From the NCBI RefSeq assembly GCF_041361465.1, contig NZ_JBGKAC010000001.1, forward strand, positions 1,240,001 through 1,304,000: a DNA stretch of 64,000 bases, read 5' to 3'. The position numbers and the translations under genes are program-made. The notes beneath the pieces were generated by a model. That model did no database searches. It was not told the origin of the DNA and saw only the letters and a program-made list of their open reading frames with translations. Positions 17,289 through 26,722 of this stretch are shown here, in pieces (the stretch's first letter is position 1; the number at the start of each line of letters is the position of its first letter). This DNA is from Halobaculum sp. MBLA0143. GTDB lineage: Archaea > Halobacteriota > Halobacteria > Halobacteriales > Haloferacaceae.

Positions 17289-20200
17289 GTGAGTTCGTTC
17301 GACAGGCTCGTCGAACGGGTGACGGATCACAGTCGAATCGCGATCGTGGTGATGCTGTTGCTCACCGCGGGCATCGGTCTCGGCGCCTCCGACGTGAGCC
17401 AGGAGTCGTCGCTGGACCAGTTCCAGACGGACTCCGTCGAGGCGGAGAAGCTGGACTACATCGAGGGGAACTTCTCGGCGGACCAGAACACCACCACGGC
17501 ACAGGTGATCGTCCGCGAGCCCAACGGCAACGTGTTGGACAAGCGGTCGTTGGTGTCACAGTTGGAGCTCCAACGCGCGTTACGGGACAACGAGACGGTC
17601 GACGACAGTCTCGTCGACGACACGCCGCCCGTCGGCATCGCAAACGTCGTCGCCACGGCGGCGATCCAGCGCGACGAGGCGCGAGACGTGCGCGAACTGG
17701 GGACGGAGATCCGCGAACTGAACGCCTCCGTCCAGCAGCGTCGTGCGGCGTTGGCAGCCAACCGGACGGCTCTGCGAGAACGACAGGCGCAGTTGGAGGC
17801 CAACCGGACGGCGCTCCAGGAACGGCAGGCGAACCTGACGGCCGACCGACGGGCGTTGGCCAACCGGACGGACGCGCTGAACGCGACGGCAGCGCAGCTG
17901 CGGGGCGGGCTGACGACGCTCCGACAGAGCCCGAACGCGAGCGTCCGGGCGACGTTCGACGCCGTCGACGCGAACACCACAGTCGAGCTGAACGAGACCG
18001 ACTTCCGGACGTACAGCCGTGCGGCGACCGCGCTGCGGGCCGCGCGAAACGAGACGGCGACCCAGGAGGCGTACCGGCTCGGCACCCGCGGCGTGTTGCG
18101 CGAGGAGTACGCGGCCGTCGAGCGGGAGGGCCAACGGCTCCGAGAACGCGGCGAGCAGCTCCAGGCCGACGCCGAGCAGTTGGAGGCGCGCGGTCGGGAA
18201 CTGCAGGAACGGGCCGAGCAGTTGGAGGAACGCGGCGAGCAGCTCCAGGCCGACGCCGACCGACTCCAGTCGCTCGCAGACGAGTTAGAGACGGAACGGG
18301 CGGGGTTGGAGAACGCCACGGACGCGACGCTGGCCGAGCAGACGGCCAAGCTGCGCTCGCTGAACGGCTCCGAGGTGGACGAGCTCGTCGGGACCGTCCT
18401 CGCCGAAGACGGTGAGGGCGGCAACTCCGTGTTCGGCTTCCTGCCGACGGACTACGACCCGGGCTCGACGGAGGCGAGGGCGACGACGATCCTCGTCACC
18501 CAGAAGTCCGACGGTGCGGCGGCGGCGCCGGGAGCGGCCTCCGGTGACTTGGAGACGGCACAGTTGGCGATCCAGAGTCTCGTGGAGTCGCGCGACGACC
18601 CCGGCCGGTACCTCGTCTTCGGCTCCGGGATCGTCAGCGACGAGATCACCGCGTCCCAGGAGGACAGCCTGACGATCGTCGGGCCGCTCGCGGGGTTGTT
18701 CGTGTTGGTCGCGCTCGTGATCGCGTACCGCGACCTGGTGGACATCCTGCTGGGGCTGGTCGGCATCGCCGCGGTCCTGCTGTGGACGTTCGGGTTCATG
18801 GGCTGGGCCGGAGTGAACTTCAACCAGATCATGATCGCGGTGCCGGTGTTGTTGATCGGACTGTCGATCGACTACGCCATCCACATCTTCATGCGCCACC
18901 GCGAGGAACGGCAGGCCGCAGACGGCGCCGGCCCGCGGCAGTCGATGACGGTCGCGCTGGGCGGCGTCGGAATCGCGCTCGTGTGGGTGACGGCGACGAC
19001 CGTGATCGGGTTCCTGTCGAACCTGACGAGCCCGGTCGCGCCGATCCGCGACTTCGGGGTCGTCTCCTCGTTCGGCATCCTGGCGGCGTTCCTGATCTTC
19101 GGCATCCTGATCCCGGCGGCCAAGGTGGAGGCCGACGAGATCTTAGAGCGGTTCGGGTTCGACCGTCAGATGACGGCGTTCGGCACCGGCGGCGGGGCGT
19201 TCTCCTCGGTGCTGGCAGTCGGGTCGCAGGCGGCCCGTAAGGCTCCGTTCGTCGTGATCGGGATCGCGGTGGTCGTCACCGCGGCCGGCGGCTTCGGCGC
19301 CGCCCAGGTGGACACCTCCTTCAGCCAGGAGGACTTCCTGGCGGAGGATCCGCCCGACTGGATGGACGAACTGCCCGAGGAGCTACGCCCGGGCGAGTAC
19401 ACCGCGAAGTCGAACTTGGAGTTCGTCAACGAGAACTTCGTCCGCGAGGACTCCCAGGCGCAGATCCTCGTGGAGTCCGGCGGCGGCGAGTCCGTGACGG
19501 ATCCGGCGGTGTTGTCGTCACTGGAGACGGTCGCCGACCGGGCGACGGACAAAGACGTGACACAGACGCTGTCGAACGGCGAGGCGGACATCGAGTCGCC
19601 GTTGGTCACGATGCGGACGGTTGCGGCGGAAAACGAGACGTTCAACGCTACGTTCACCGCCGCGGACACGGACAGTGACGGCGTCCCCGACCGGAACGTC
19701 GCGGGCGTGTACGACGCGTTGTACGAGGCGGCGCCCGGCGAGGCCGAGCGGGTGATCGCCCGCGACGACGGCGAGTACGAGGCGGTCCGGGTCGTCGTCT
19801 CCGTGAGAGGCGGCGCCTCCGGCGGCGACATCACGGAGCAGATGCGCGATGTGGCGGACGTGATCGACGACGACGGCGGGCTGGTCGTCACCGCCACCGG
19901 GACGGCGATCCTCAACAAGATCGTCCAAGACGAGCTCCTGGAGACGGTGGTCGTCAGCCTGATCGTGACGCTGATCGCCGTGTTCCTGTTCCTGATGGGC
20001 TCTTACCGCCTGACGGAGGGGTCGGCGACGCTGGGGGCGATCACGTTGTTGCCCGTGTTGCTGTCCGTCGCCTGGATCCTGGGGACGATGTTCCTCCTGG
20101 ACATCCCGTTCAACGTGGTGACGGGGACGATCACGAGCCTCACAGTCGGGTTGGGGGTGGCGTACAGCATCCACCTCTCCGAGCGGTACAACCAGGAGTT

Positions 20201-21263
20201 GGACCGCACCCGCGAGGTGTGGACGGCGATGGACCGCGCGGTGACCGGCACCGGCGGCGCGCTGCTGGGGTCGGCGGCCACGACCGCCGGTGGGTTCGGC
20301 GTGCTCGTGTTCGCCATCCTCCCACCGCTCCAGCAGTTCGGGACGATCACGGCGATCACCATCGTGTACGCCTTCCTGGCGGCCGTGCTCGTGTTGCCGA
20401 GTATGCTCGTCGTCTGGACCCGTCGGGCCGGGCCGGAGTGGGCCGCGAGCCAGATCGGCGACGAGTCAGAAGAGCCGGACACGCCCGAGACCGTGACGGC
20501 GGCAGCGAACGGTGAGGGGGCGACGACAGACGGGACGAGTGCGCCTACGGCGGAGCCGGCCGCGACGGACGCCGGCACGACCGTCGCGGACGACGACCGC
20601 GAGGCCGGCCAGACGGCACAGCCCGGCCAGTTCGAGGAGGGCGGGTTCGTCCCGGCGTCCGTCGTCGAGGGCGGGCCGACGGCCCACCGCGAACTGGACG
20701 ACAGCCACGTCGCCCCGGGGACGACCGTGTCGGCGACGGTCACCGTCGAGAACGCGGACGGCCGGTTCGTCCTCCGGGAGGAGTGTGCAGACGCGGAGCT
20801 GTCCGTCGTCGAGACGGAGCCGGAGCCGGTGGACGTGGTCCAGCGCGGCACGGAGCTGAACGTCGCGTGGGACACGGCCGACGGCGCCACCCTGGAGTAC
20901 GAGCTCCGGGTGGCCGAGGACGCGACGGACGGAGCGACCGTCGGGCTGGACGGTGTGCTCCTGACGGACGCGGCCGACCGCGAGGTGCAGGGTGACCAGA
21001 GCCTGACCGTGGTGGCGAACCTGTTCGAACGGATCGTCTCCGCGGGCGCGGTGACGGACGCGGACCTCCGACTGGCCCGCGAGCAGTACGAGGCCGACGC
21101 GCTGTCGGACGCGCAGTTCGACCGGATCTACCGGGCGTGGCTCCGCGAGGGCGGCGACAGACGCGAACTGCCGGACGGGGAGGCGACGGCCGACCGGCCG
21201 AGCGAGCAGCCGCGGCAGGGCCAGAGCCAGACGGACGGAGGAGACGATGTCGGAACGGAGTGA
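17289..21263 (+). CDS. Large MMPL/RND-family exporter with extracellular coiled coil
   Basis: 1324 residues from GTG at 17289. The architecture is the two-fold RND repeat: one helix (about 15-33), a large outside domain, five or six helices with an SSD-like segment (about 455-650), a second helix and outside domain (from about 650), then another helical bundle (about 895-1045). The first outside domain is unusual: residues about 135-365 are Glu/Gln/Arg-rich heptads with repeated EQLEERGEQLQADA-like units, predicting a long coiled coil. A soluble acidic C-terminus of about 270 residues follows, including a beta-rich domain and a helical end. Such proteins move lipids or hydrophobic compounds; the cargo here is unknown. 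The TrmB-type regulator overlaps its end by 17 nt. Confidence 0.87.
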   Translation: MSSFDRLVERVTDHSRIAIVVMLLLTAGIGLGASDVSQESSLDQFQTDSVEAEKLDYIEGNFSADQNTTTAQVIVREPNGNVLDKRSLVSQLELQRALRDNETVDDSLVDDTPPVGIANVVATAAIQRDEARDVRELGTEIRELNASVQQRRAALAANRTALRERQAQLEANRTALQERQANLTADRRALANRTDALNATAAQLRGGLTTLRQSPNASVRATFDAVDANTTVELNETDFRTYSRAATALRAARNETATQEAYRLGTRGVLREEYAAVEREGQRLRERGEQLQADAEQLEARGRELQERAEQLEERGEQLQADADRLQSLADELETERAGLENATDATLAEQTAKLRSLNGSEVDELVGTVLAEDGEGGNSVFGFLPTDYDPGSTEARATTILVTQKSDGAAAAPGAASGDLETAQLAIQSLVESRDDPGRYLVFGSGIVSDEITASQEDSLTIVGPLAGLFVLVALVIAYRDLVDILLGLVGIAAVLLWTFGFMGWAGVNFNQIMIAVPVLLIGLSIDYAIHIFMRHREERQAADGAGPRQSMTVALGGVGIALVWVTATTVIGFLSNLTSPVAPIRDFGVVSSFGILAAFLIFGILIPAAKVEADEILERFGFDRQMTAFGTGGGAFSSVLAVGSQAARKAPFVVIGIAVVVTAAGGFGAAQVDTSFSQEDFLAEDPPDWMDELPEELRPGEYTAKSNLEFVNENFVREDSQAQILVESGGGESVTDPAVLSSLETVADRATDKDVTQTLSNGEADIESPLVTMRTVAAENETFNATFTAADTDSDGVPDRNVAGVYDALYEAAPGEAERVIARDDGEYEAVRVVVSVRGGASGGDITEQMRDVADVIDDDGGLVVTATGTAILNKIVQDELLETVVVSLIVTLIAVFLFLMGSYRLTEGSATLGAITLLPVLLSVAWILGTMFLLDIPFNVVTGTITSLTVGLGVAYSIHLSERYNQELDRTREVWTAMDRAVTGTGGALLGSAATTAGGFGVLVFAILPPLQQFGTITAITIVYAFLAAVLVLPSMLVVWTRRAGPEWAASQIGDESEEPDTPETVTAAANGEGATTDGTSAPTAEPAATDAGTTVADDDREAGQTAQPGQFEEGGFVPASVVEGGPTAHRELDDSHVAPGTTVSATVTVENADGRFVLREECADAELSVVETEPEPVDVVQRGTELNVAWDTADGATLEYELRVAEDATDGATVGLDGVLLTDAADREVQGDQSLTVVANLFERIVSAGAVTDADLRLAREQYEADALSDAQFDRIYRAWLREGGDRRELPDGEATADRPSEQPRQGQSQTDGGDDVGTE

Positions 21264-22047
21264 GTCACCGCTGGGTGACGACACAGACCACGCCGACGCG
21301 GTGGCGGGGCTGACCCAGCTCGGGCTGTCCACGTACGAGGCGAAGGTGTTCGTCGGCCTCCACGCGCTGGGCACCGGGAGCGCGGGCGAGGTGGCCGAGG
21401 TGACGGACGTGCCCCGGTCGCAGGTGTACGGCGCCGCCGAGGGATTAGAGGAGCTGGGCCTGATCGACGTGCAGGCCGGCACCCCGACGCGGTACCGGCC
21501 GCTGCCGGTGTCGGAGGCGCGGTACCTCCTGTTCGAGCGGATGAAGGAGGCGGGCGACACGGCGTTCGACTACGTGGACTCCGTCGCCGGCACGCACGCC
21601 GACGACGACGACAGCGGCGAGGCCGTCTGGCGGACGGACGGGGGCGAGAACGTCGCCCAGCGCGCCGCGGCGATGGTCGATGCGGCAGAACGACAGCTCA
21701 CCTACGGCGCCGCCGACGTCAGCCGGATCGGCGACGCGGTGTTGACCGCGTTGTCGGAGGCGGACGCCCGCGGCGTGGACGTCCGGGTCGCCAGCGCCGA
21801 CCCCGCCGTTCGGGCGGCCGCGACGGACACCGGTGTCACCGCTGTCGGACTCGCCGAGACGGCGACGCCCGATCTCAGCAACGGGCGCGTGCTCGTCGCC
21901 GACGAACGCGCGGTGCTCCTCTCCGTCCTGCCCGGCGCGGTGCCGCACGTCTCGACGGAGACGGCGTTCTGGAGCGACGACACCGCGTTCGCCCGGATCC
22001 TCGTCACGCTCATCGGCGAGTGGTTCGCGGAACACCTCGAGACGTAG
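21247..22047 (+). CDS. TrmB-family transcriptional regulator
   Basis: 266 residues, ATG inside the last codons of the exporter gene. The N-terminal winged helix (residues about 18-95) has the TrmB pattern LGLSTYEAKVFVGLHALG and DVPRSQVYGAAEGLEELGL, followed by a dimerising helix. The C-terminal half (about 130-260) resembles the phospholipase-D-like effector domain of TrmB without the sugar-binding extension. It likely senses a small molecule and controls the exporter operon, an inference from coupling. No obvious operator is seen before 17289. Confidence 0.85.
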   Translation: MSERSESPLGDDTDHADAVAGLTQLGLSTYEAKVFVGLHALGTGSAGEVAEVTDVPRSQVYGAAEGLEELGLIDVQAGTPTRYRPLPVSEARYLLFERMKEAGDTAFDYVDSVAGTHADDDDSGEAVWRTDGGENVAQRAAAMVDAAERQLTYGAADVSRIGDAVLTALSEADARGVDVRVASADPAVRAAATDTGVTAVGLAETATPDLSNGRVLVADERAVLLSVLPGAVPHVSTETAFWSDDTAFARILVTLIGEWFAEHLET

Positions 22048-22218
22048 CCGGCCGACACCGTCGGCCGTCGGGGTGGATCGTTCTCCGTTCGCGGGCGGTC
22101 GGACGACTGCCGCGCCCCGACACCGACGAGTAACGGGACCGAGGGCGTCGTGGGCGGCGAAGGCGACGGCCGCCGACCGCGAGTGAGTTCCGGCGGCGAG
22201 GTGATGTTGCGAGTCGTC

Positions 22219-23196
22219 TCACTCGTGGCCGCTGACGGGCACCGGCTCGTACGGCTCCTCCAGGTACGCCAGGTCGCTGTCGGAGACGGACAGCTCTAGG
22301 GCTGCGACGGCCTCTTCCAGGTGCTCGACACTGGTCGTTCCGACGATGGGTGCGTCGACGGTCTCCTGTTCGAACAACCAGGCGAGCGCGACCTGTGCCA
22401 TCGACACGCCGTACTCGGCGGCGAGCTCCTCGACACGTTCGTTCACCTCGCGGCCGCCGTTCGCGAGGTACGGGTGGCGCTCGGCTTCCGCCTCGGCCTC
22501 GCCGCGTGCGGTCGTCTCCAGTTCGTCGTGCGGACGGGCGAGGAACCCGCGCGCCAACGGCGACCACGGGATCACGCCCACGTCCTCGCGGTCACACAGC
22601 GGGAGCATCTCCCGTTCCTCCTCGCGGTAGAGGAGATTGTAGTGGTTCTGCATCGTGGCGAAACGTTCCAGCCCGAGTCGCTCGCTCGTGTGCAGCGCAT
22701 CGGCGAACTGGTGTGCCCACATCGACGACGTGCCGACGTAGCGTGTCTTCCCGCGCCGGACGGCGTCGTCCAGCGCCCGCAGGGTCTCTTCGACCGGCGT
22801 GTCGTAGTCCCAGCGGTGGGTCTGGTAGAGGTCGACCGTCTCCATCCCGAGGCGGTCCAACGACGCGTCCAGTTCCTGTTCGATCGCCTTGCGGGAGAGC
22901 CCGCCGGAGTTGGGGTCGCCGTCGCGCATCTGGAAGTACCCCTTCGTGGCGACGACGAACTCGTCGCGGTCGTACTCCGCGAGCACGTCACCGAGGACAC
23001 GCTCGGACGCGCCACGCGAGTACATGTTCGCCGTGTCGAAGAAGTTCACCCCGAGTTCGATCGCGCGTTCGACGAGTTCCCGGCCCGCTTCCTCGTCCAG
23101 CACCCAGTCGCGCCAGGAGGGGTCGCCGAAGCTCATGCAGCCGAGACAGACCTTCGAGACCGTCATTCCGGTGTTCCCGAGTGTCGTGTACTCCAC
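22219..23196 (-). CDS. Aldo/keto reductase
   Basis: 325 residues from GTG at 23196, supported by a GGAGG just upstream and by the family start EYTTLGNTGMTVSKVCLG. Catalytic residues of the AKR fold are present: D and Y in FFDTANMYSRG, K in VVATKGYFQM and H in LYQTHRWDYDTP. The NADPH site includes IVGTTSVEHLEEAV near the C-terminus. The family reduces aldehydes and ketones with NADPH; the substrate is not evident. It converges on the TrmB gene with 171 nt between. Confidence 0.88.
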   Translation of the reverse strand: MEYTTLGNTGMTVSKVCLGCMSFGDPSWRDWVLDEEAGRELVERAIELGVNFFDTANMYSRGASERVLGDVLAEYDRDEFVVATKGYFQMRDGDPNSGGLSRKAIEQELDASLDRLGMETVDLYQTHRWDYDTPVEETLRALDDAVRRGKTRYVGTSSMWAHQFADALHTSERLGLERFATMQNHYNLLYREEEREMLPLCDREDVGVIPWSPLARGFLARPHDELETTARGEAEAEAERHPYLANGGREVNERVEELAAEYGVSMAQVALAWLFEQETVDAPIVGTTSVEHLEEAVAALELSVSDSDLAYLEEPYEPVPVSGHE

Positions 23197-23345
23197 GCCT
23201 CCACGGTGGGGGTAGGGTGTGGAGAAACTACCGCTCCCGGCGGTCCGGGGCGGCGACCCGACGCCCCACACCGCTCTCGTCGCCCGTATCCCGCTGGGCG
23301 AGACCGCCCACGAGACACTTACGCTGGCCGGGCGACGACCGGACG

Positions 23346-23570
23346 ATGTCGACACACGGACGCGGACACGACGGTGACGGCTGTGTCAAGTGCGGCCACA
23401 CGGAGGCGGAGGTCGGAGAGATTTCCACGACCGGTGGTGGCCTCTCGAAGATGTTCGACGTACAGACGAACAGCTTCAAAGTGGTGTCGTGTACGAACTG
23501 CGGCTACTCGGAGTTGTACCGGGACACCGGGTCGGCCGGGAGCGACCTCGTCGACGTGTTCCTGGGCTGA
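23346..23570 (+). CDS. YpzJ-type zinc-ribbon protein
   Basis: 74 residues. Two CxxC knuckles, CVKCGH and CTNCGY, flank a central TTGGGLSKMFDVQTNSFKVV segment, as in the predicted nucleic-acid-binding YpzJ-like zinc ribbons (COG3478). The stop overlaps the ATG of the next small gene by one base. A long frame extends upstream but is the shadow of the opposite-strand reductase, so I start at ATG 23346. The molecular role of the family is unknown. Confidence 0.8.
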   Translation: MSTHGRGHDGDGCVKCGHTEAEVGEISTTGGGLSKMFDVQTNSFKVVSCTNCGYSELYRDTGSAGSDLVDVFLG

Positions 23571-23728
23571 TGGCGGCGGTCGGCGTCGGTCTGGTCGTGT
23601 TCCTGCTCGTGGGGCTCGCGGCCCCACTGGTCCTGTACTGGCTCGTGCGGGCCGAACGCGCGCAGGACGCCGAGAACGTCAGCGACTTCGATACCGCCGA
23701 GCGGGCGGCACGGCGAGACGAGGAGTGA
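23570..23728 (+). CDS. 52-residue single-pass membrane protein
   Basis: ATG overlaps the stop of the zinc-ribbon gene (TGATG). Residues 3-25 are one hydrophobic helix (VGVGLVVFLLVGLAAPLVLY), followed by a charged tail with DAENVSDFDTAERAARRDEE. No family recognised; coupling to the zinc ribbon is the best evidence that it is real. Confidence 0.65.
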   Translation: MAAVGVGLVVFLLVGLAAPLVLYWLVRAERAQDAENVSDFDTAERAARRDEE

Positions 23729-23861
23729 GTCACACGACGGATCGGACGCAGGGTGAGCCGACAGGCGCGATACCAACTTCTTTGTCGGTCCCGCCCGTAC
23801 GACTGTCAACTCTGCGGGGGGTGGTGTCTCGACGGTCACCACTCCCCCTGGGACACGACCT

Positions 23862-25412
23862 ATGACACTCTGGCTCCTCGGAAATCAGTTGTCCACAGAC
23901 GCCGCACCGCTCGCGAGCACAGACGAGGTGTTGCTGATCGAGTCGTACGAGTTCGCCGAACGACTCCCGTACCACCCGTACAAGCTGACGCTGGTGTTCT
24001 CTGCGATGCGTCACTTCCGGGACCGGCTCCGGGCGGACGGCTACGACGTGACGTACATCCGCGCAGAGTCGTTCGCGGAGGGCCTCGCGGAGTACGCCGA
24101 GGCCGCACCGGGAGACGATCTCGTCCTCCAACGGCCCACGGGTCACCGTGCCGGCGAACGACTCGACGAGCTCGCCGCAGACGCCGGACTCACACTCACT
24201 GTCGTCGACAACGACCTGTTCGTCACCAGCCGCGACGAGTGGGACGAGTGGGCAGACGGACGTGGTGACAGCTACCGCCAGGAACACTGGTACCGGCACG
24301 TCCGTCGAGAGACGGGGGTGTTGATGGAGGACGGTGACCCCGTCGGCGGGGAGTGGAACTACGACGACGAGAACCGGGAGACGCCGCCGGACGACTGGTC
24401 ACCGCCGGAGACCGCCGGCTTCCAACCCGACGAGCTCACCCGCGAGGTCCACGAGTTCGTCACCGACCGGTACGACCACCTCTGGGGCAACCACGACCTC
24501 GACGAGTTCTGTTGGCCCGTCACCCGCGCGGAGGCGTTGCAGGCGTTAGAGCAGTTCGTCGAGGTACGACTGCCGGCGTTCGGTCCGTACCAGGACGCGA
24601 TGGTCGGCGACGAGTGGGCCATGGATCACTCGTTGCTGTCGCCGGCGATCAACCTCGGACTACTCGACCCGTTGGAGGTGGTCGAGGCGGTCGAGGACGC
24701 CTACGAGGAACGCGGCGTCGAGCCGGGTGCGCCCGCCGAGACGGTGACCCGCGAGGGGACGGTGCCGTTGAACAGCGTCGAGGGGTTCGTCCGGCAGATT
24801 CTGGGCTGGCGGGAGTTCATGCGACACGTCTACCGGGAGTCGATGCCGGGGCTGTCGGAGGCGAACCAACTCGACGCCACACGAGACCTGCCGGAGCTGT
24901 ACTACACCGGCGACACGGACATGGAGTGCATGAGCGAGGCGGTCGGCCACGTCTGGGACCGGGGGTACGCCCACCACATCGAACGGCTGATGCTGTTGGC
25001 CAACTTCTCGACGCTGTACGGCGCCGACCCACACGAGTTAGACGAGTGGTTCCGGTTCGGCTTCGTCGACGCCTACGACTGGGTGACGACGCCGAACACG
25101 GTCGGGATGGGGTCGTTCGCCACCGACGTGCTCTCCTCGAAGCCGTACACCTCCTCCGCGAACTACGTGAACGACATGAGTGACCACTGTGGGTCGTGTC
25201 CCTACTACCACACGAAGACGACCGGCGAGGGGGCGTGTCCGTTCAACAGTCTCTACTGGGACTTCCTGAAGGAGAACGAGGAGACGCTGCGGGGCACCGG
25301 TCGGATGGGGCTGATGTACAACCACGTCGACAACAAGAGCGACGAGGAGTGGACGGAGATTCGGGGGCGGGCCGACGACGTACGGGCGATGGCGCGCGAA
25401 GGGGAGTTGTAG
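23862..25412 (+). CDS. Iron-sulfur bacterial-type photolyase/cryptochrome (FeS-BCP, PhrB-like)
   Basis: 516 residues. The protein matches the prokaryotic (6-4) photolyase group that binds FAD, a lumazine-like antenna and a [4Fe-4S] cluster. The four cluster cysteines are present: C356 (in DMECMSEA), C443 and C446 (DHCGSCPYY) and C459 (GACPFN), with spacing nearly identical to that of Agrobacterium PhrB. The start LWLLGNQL matches the family N-terminus. A class I CPD photolyase is encoded separately at 50179, so the two probably split (6-4) and cyclobutane lesions. A TATA-like ACTTCTTTG lies about 80 nt upstream, implying a leader or a closer unseen promoter. Confidence 0.92.
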   Translation: MTLWLLGNQLSTDAAPLASTDEVLLIESYEFAERLPYHPYKLTLVFSAMRHFRDRLRADGYDVTYIRAESFAEGLAEYAEAAPGDDLVLQRPTGHRAGERLDELAADAGLTLTVVDNDLFVTSRDEWDEWADGRGDSYRQEHWYRHVRRETGVLMEDGDPVGGEWNYDDENRETPPDDWSPPETAGFQPDELTREVHEFVTDRYDHLWGNHDLDEFCWPVTRAEALQALEQFVEVRLPAFGPYQDAMVGDEWAMDHSLLSPAINLGLLDPLEVVEAVEDAYEERGVEPGAPAETVTREGTVPLNSVEGFVRQILGWREFMRHVYRESMPGLSEANQLDATRDLPELYYTGDTDMECMSEAVGHVWDRGYAHHIERLMLLANFSTLYGADPHELDEWFRFGFVDAYDWVTTPNTVGMGSFATDVLSSKPYTSSANYVNDMSDHCGSCPYYHTKTTGEGACPFNSLYWDFLKENEETLRGTGRMGLMYNHVDNKSDEEWTEIRGRADDVRAMAREGEL

Positions 25413-25418
25413 CGGTCG

Positions 25419-25871
25419 TCACCCGAGCAGCGCCCCGGAGAGCCGTTGTGGAGCGAGGACGATTCCCCTGGCGACGGTGCAGGGGAGGCTCCTGTCCCCA
25501 CCGAGGAGTGTCGCGGCGATCACGAGCGGGGAGACGGCGACGACGGCGACCACTGCGCTGACGGCGCGCATCGGCGAGCCGACCAGTCGACTCGACGCGA
25601 CGTCGACGAGCGCGACGACGCCCGCAGTCAGTGCGATTCCGGCCAACGGTTCTCCCCCCGTGATGACACCCGCGGCGGTGAGCCAGTCGTAACCGAGGAC
25701 GCTCAGCCAGCCGAACAGGAGGAGTTGGACGAACTGCGCGGCGACGCCGCCGAGTGTTGCGAGATTTCGGGCGGGGCCGTCCGTCGGAATCTCCTCGTCG
25801 GAGAGGCTACCGTGTTCGATCCCCTCGGCCGGCCAGTGGAGAACGTGCTTTCGGGTTGTGTCGTCAGTCAT
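25419..25871 (-). CDS. Membrane protein, unknown function
   Basis: 150 residues with about four hydrophobic helices (near 44-62, 75-92, 100-118 and 120-140) after a polar N-terminus (HVLHWPAEGIEHGSLSDEE). It overlaps the upstream membrane-protein gene by 4 nt, so they form a two-gene unit. It converges on the photolyase gene. No family recognised. Confidence 0.7.
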   Translation of the reverse strand: MTDDTTRKHVLHWPAEGIEHGSLSDEEIPTDGPARNLATLGGVAAQFVQLLLFGWLSVLGYDWLTAAGVITGGEPLAGIALTAGVVALVDVASSRLVGSPMRAVSAVVAVVAVSPLVIAATLLGGDRSLPCTVARGIVLAPQRLSGALLG

Positions 25872-26167
25872 GGTGGGACCTCCTCGATCTCGGGGTTGTC
25901 AGTCAGCTGCATTTCGAGTGCAATCTTCAAAAGAACGACGGTGGCGAGAAGCTGTGTCAGCCCCAAGACTGGGACGGCGACGCCTCTGACCGGAACGACC
26001 ATTGACCCGTGGTAAACCACGTCGACGGCCCCGGCGACGACGAGCGCGATCAGTACGCCGAAAGACTTGCCGACGAACGCCCCGACCAGCGCACTGACAC
26101 GAAACAGGTGGTAGATTGCGATTCGGCGCATCTCCTGATAGTCTTCTTCGTCGATTCTGTTTCCCAT
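25868..26167 (-). CDS. Small membrane protein, unknown function
   Basis: 99 residues: a charged N-terminus (MGNRIDEEDYQEMRRIAI), then two or three hydrophobic helices (about 25-50, 55-75, 70-88). It is the first gene of a pair with 25419-25871 and overlaps it by ATGA. A strong TATA-like element lies about 30 nt upstream. Confidence 0.7.
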   Translation of the reverse strand: MGNRIDEEDYQEMRRIAIYHLFRVSALVGAFVGKSFGVLIALVVAGAVDVVYHGSMVVPVRGVAVPVLGLTQLLATVVLLKIALEMQLTDNPEIEEVPP

Positions 26168-26193
26168 CGACCGGTGGCTGTTACCTGAACCTC

Positions 26194-26205
26194 ATAAATA
26201 TATTG
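26194..26205 (-). promoter_or_regulatory. TATA box of the two-gene membrane operon
   Basis: The minus strand reads AATATATTTATG, 27-38 nt before the ATG at 26167. This is the clearest TATA box in the window. Confidence 0.6.
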
Positions 26206-26254
26206 GTCTAGGACAAAATATGTACTCTAGACTACCACCCGTTCCCCACCACCC

Positions 26255-26650
26255 TCACGCCTCGGCCGCCACGAGCGACAACACCTCCACGCGTCGAACG
26301 CCGTCGAAGTTCCGGAGCCGGTACAGCAGTTCCCGGACGCGAGCGGCCTCGCCGCGACAGAACACCGTCTCCAGACACCACTCCCCCTGGTGAGCGTGGC
26401 TCGTCGCGGTGATCACGTCCTGGTAGTGGTGTTGGGTCTCGTGGAGCGGGCCGATCACCTCGTGGTGTTCGTAGTCGAACGCGAGGACGGCGGTCACCGC
26501 GCCGTCGGCGTCGCCCAGCCGGCTGTGGCGTTCGACGTACTCGGCCATCGCCTCGCGGACGGCCCGCGACCGGGAGTCGATCCCCTCGCGCTCCCAGACG
26601 GCGTCGAACTCGGCGAGCAGGTCGTCGGGGACGCGCAGACTCGTTCGCAC
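26255..26650 (-). CDS. nikR: NikR/CopG-type ribbon-helix-helix regulator
   Basis: 131 residues from GTG at 26650. The N-terminus is a ribbon-helix-helix DNA-binding domain (RTSLRVPDDLLAEFDAVWE and SRSRAVREAMAEYVERH). The C-terminus has the ACT-like metal domain, with the NikR nickel ligands in order: H of QHHYQD, HxH in TSHAHQ and C in EWCLETVF. NikR represses nickel uptake genes when nickel is bound. No nickel transporter is adjacent; the closest gene is a purine permease 73 nt downstream on the same strand. It may act at a distance, or on another metal. Confidence 0.85.
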   Translation of the reverse strand: MRTSLRVPDDLLAEFDAVWEREGIDSRSRAVREAMAEYVERHSRLGDADGAVTAVLAFDYEHHEVIGPLHETQHHYQDVITATSHAHQGEWCLETVFCRGEAARVRELLYRLRNFDGVRRVEVLSLVAAEA

Positions 26651-26722
26651 GGTCGTCCGGAAGGCGGCGGCGTGTTTCGCCGTTTCGGTCGCGCCGGGCG
26701 TCGAGCGCCGGTCCGAGGCCGT

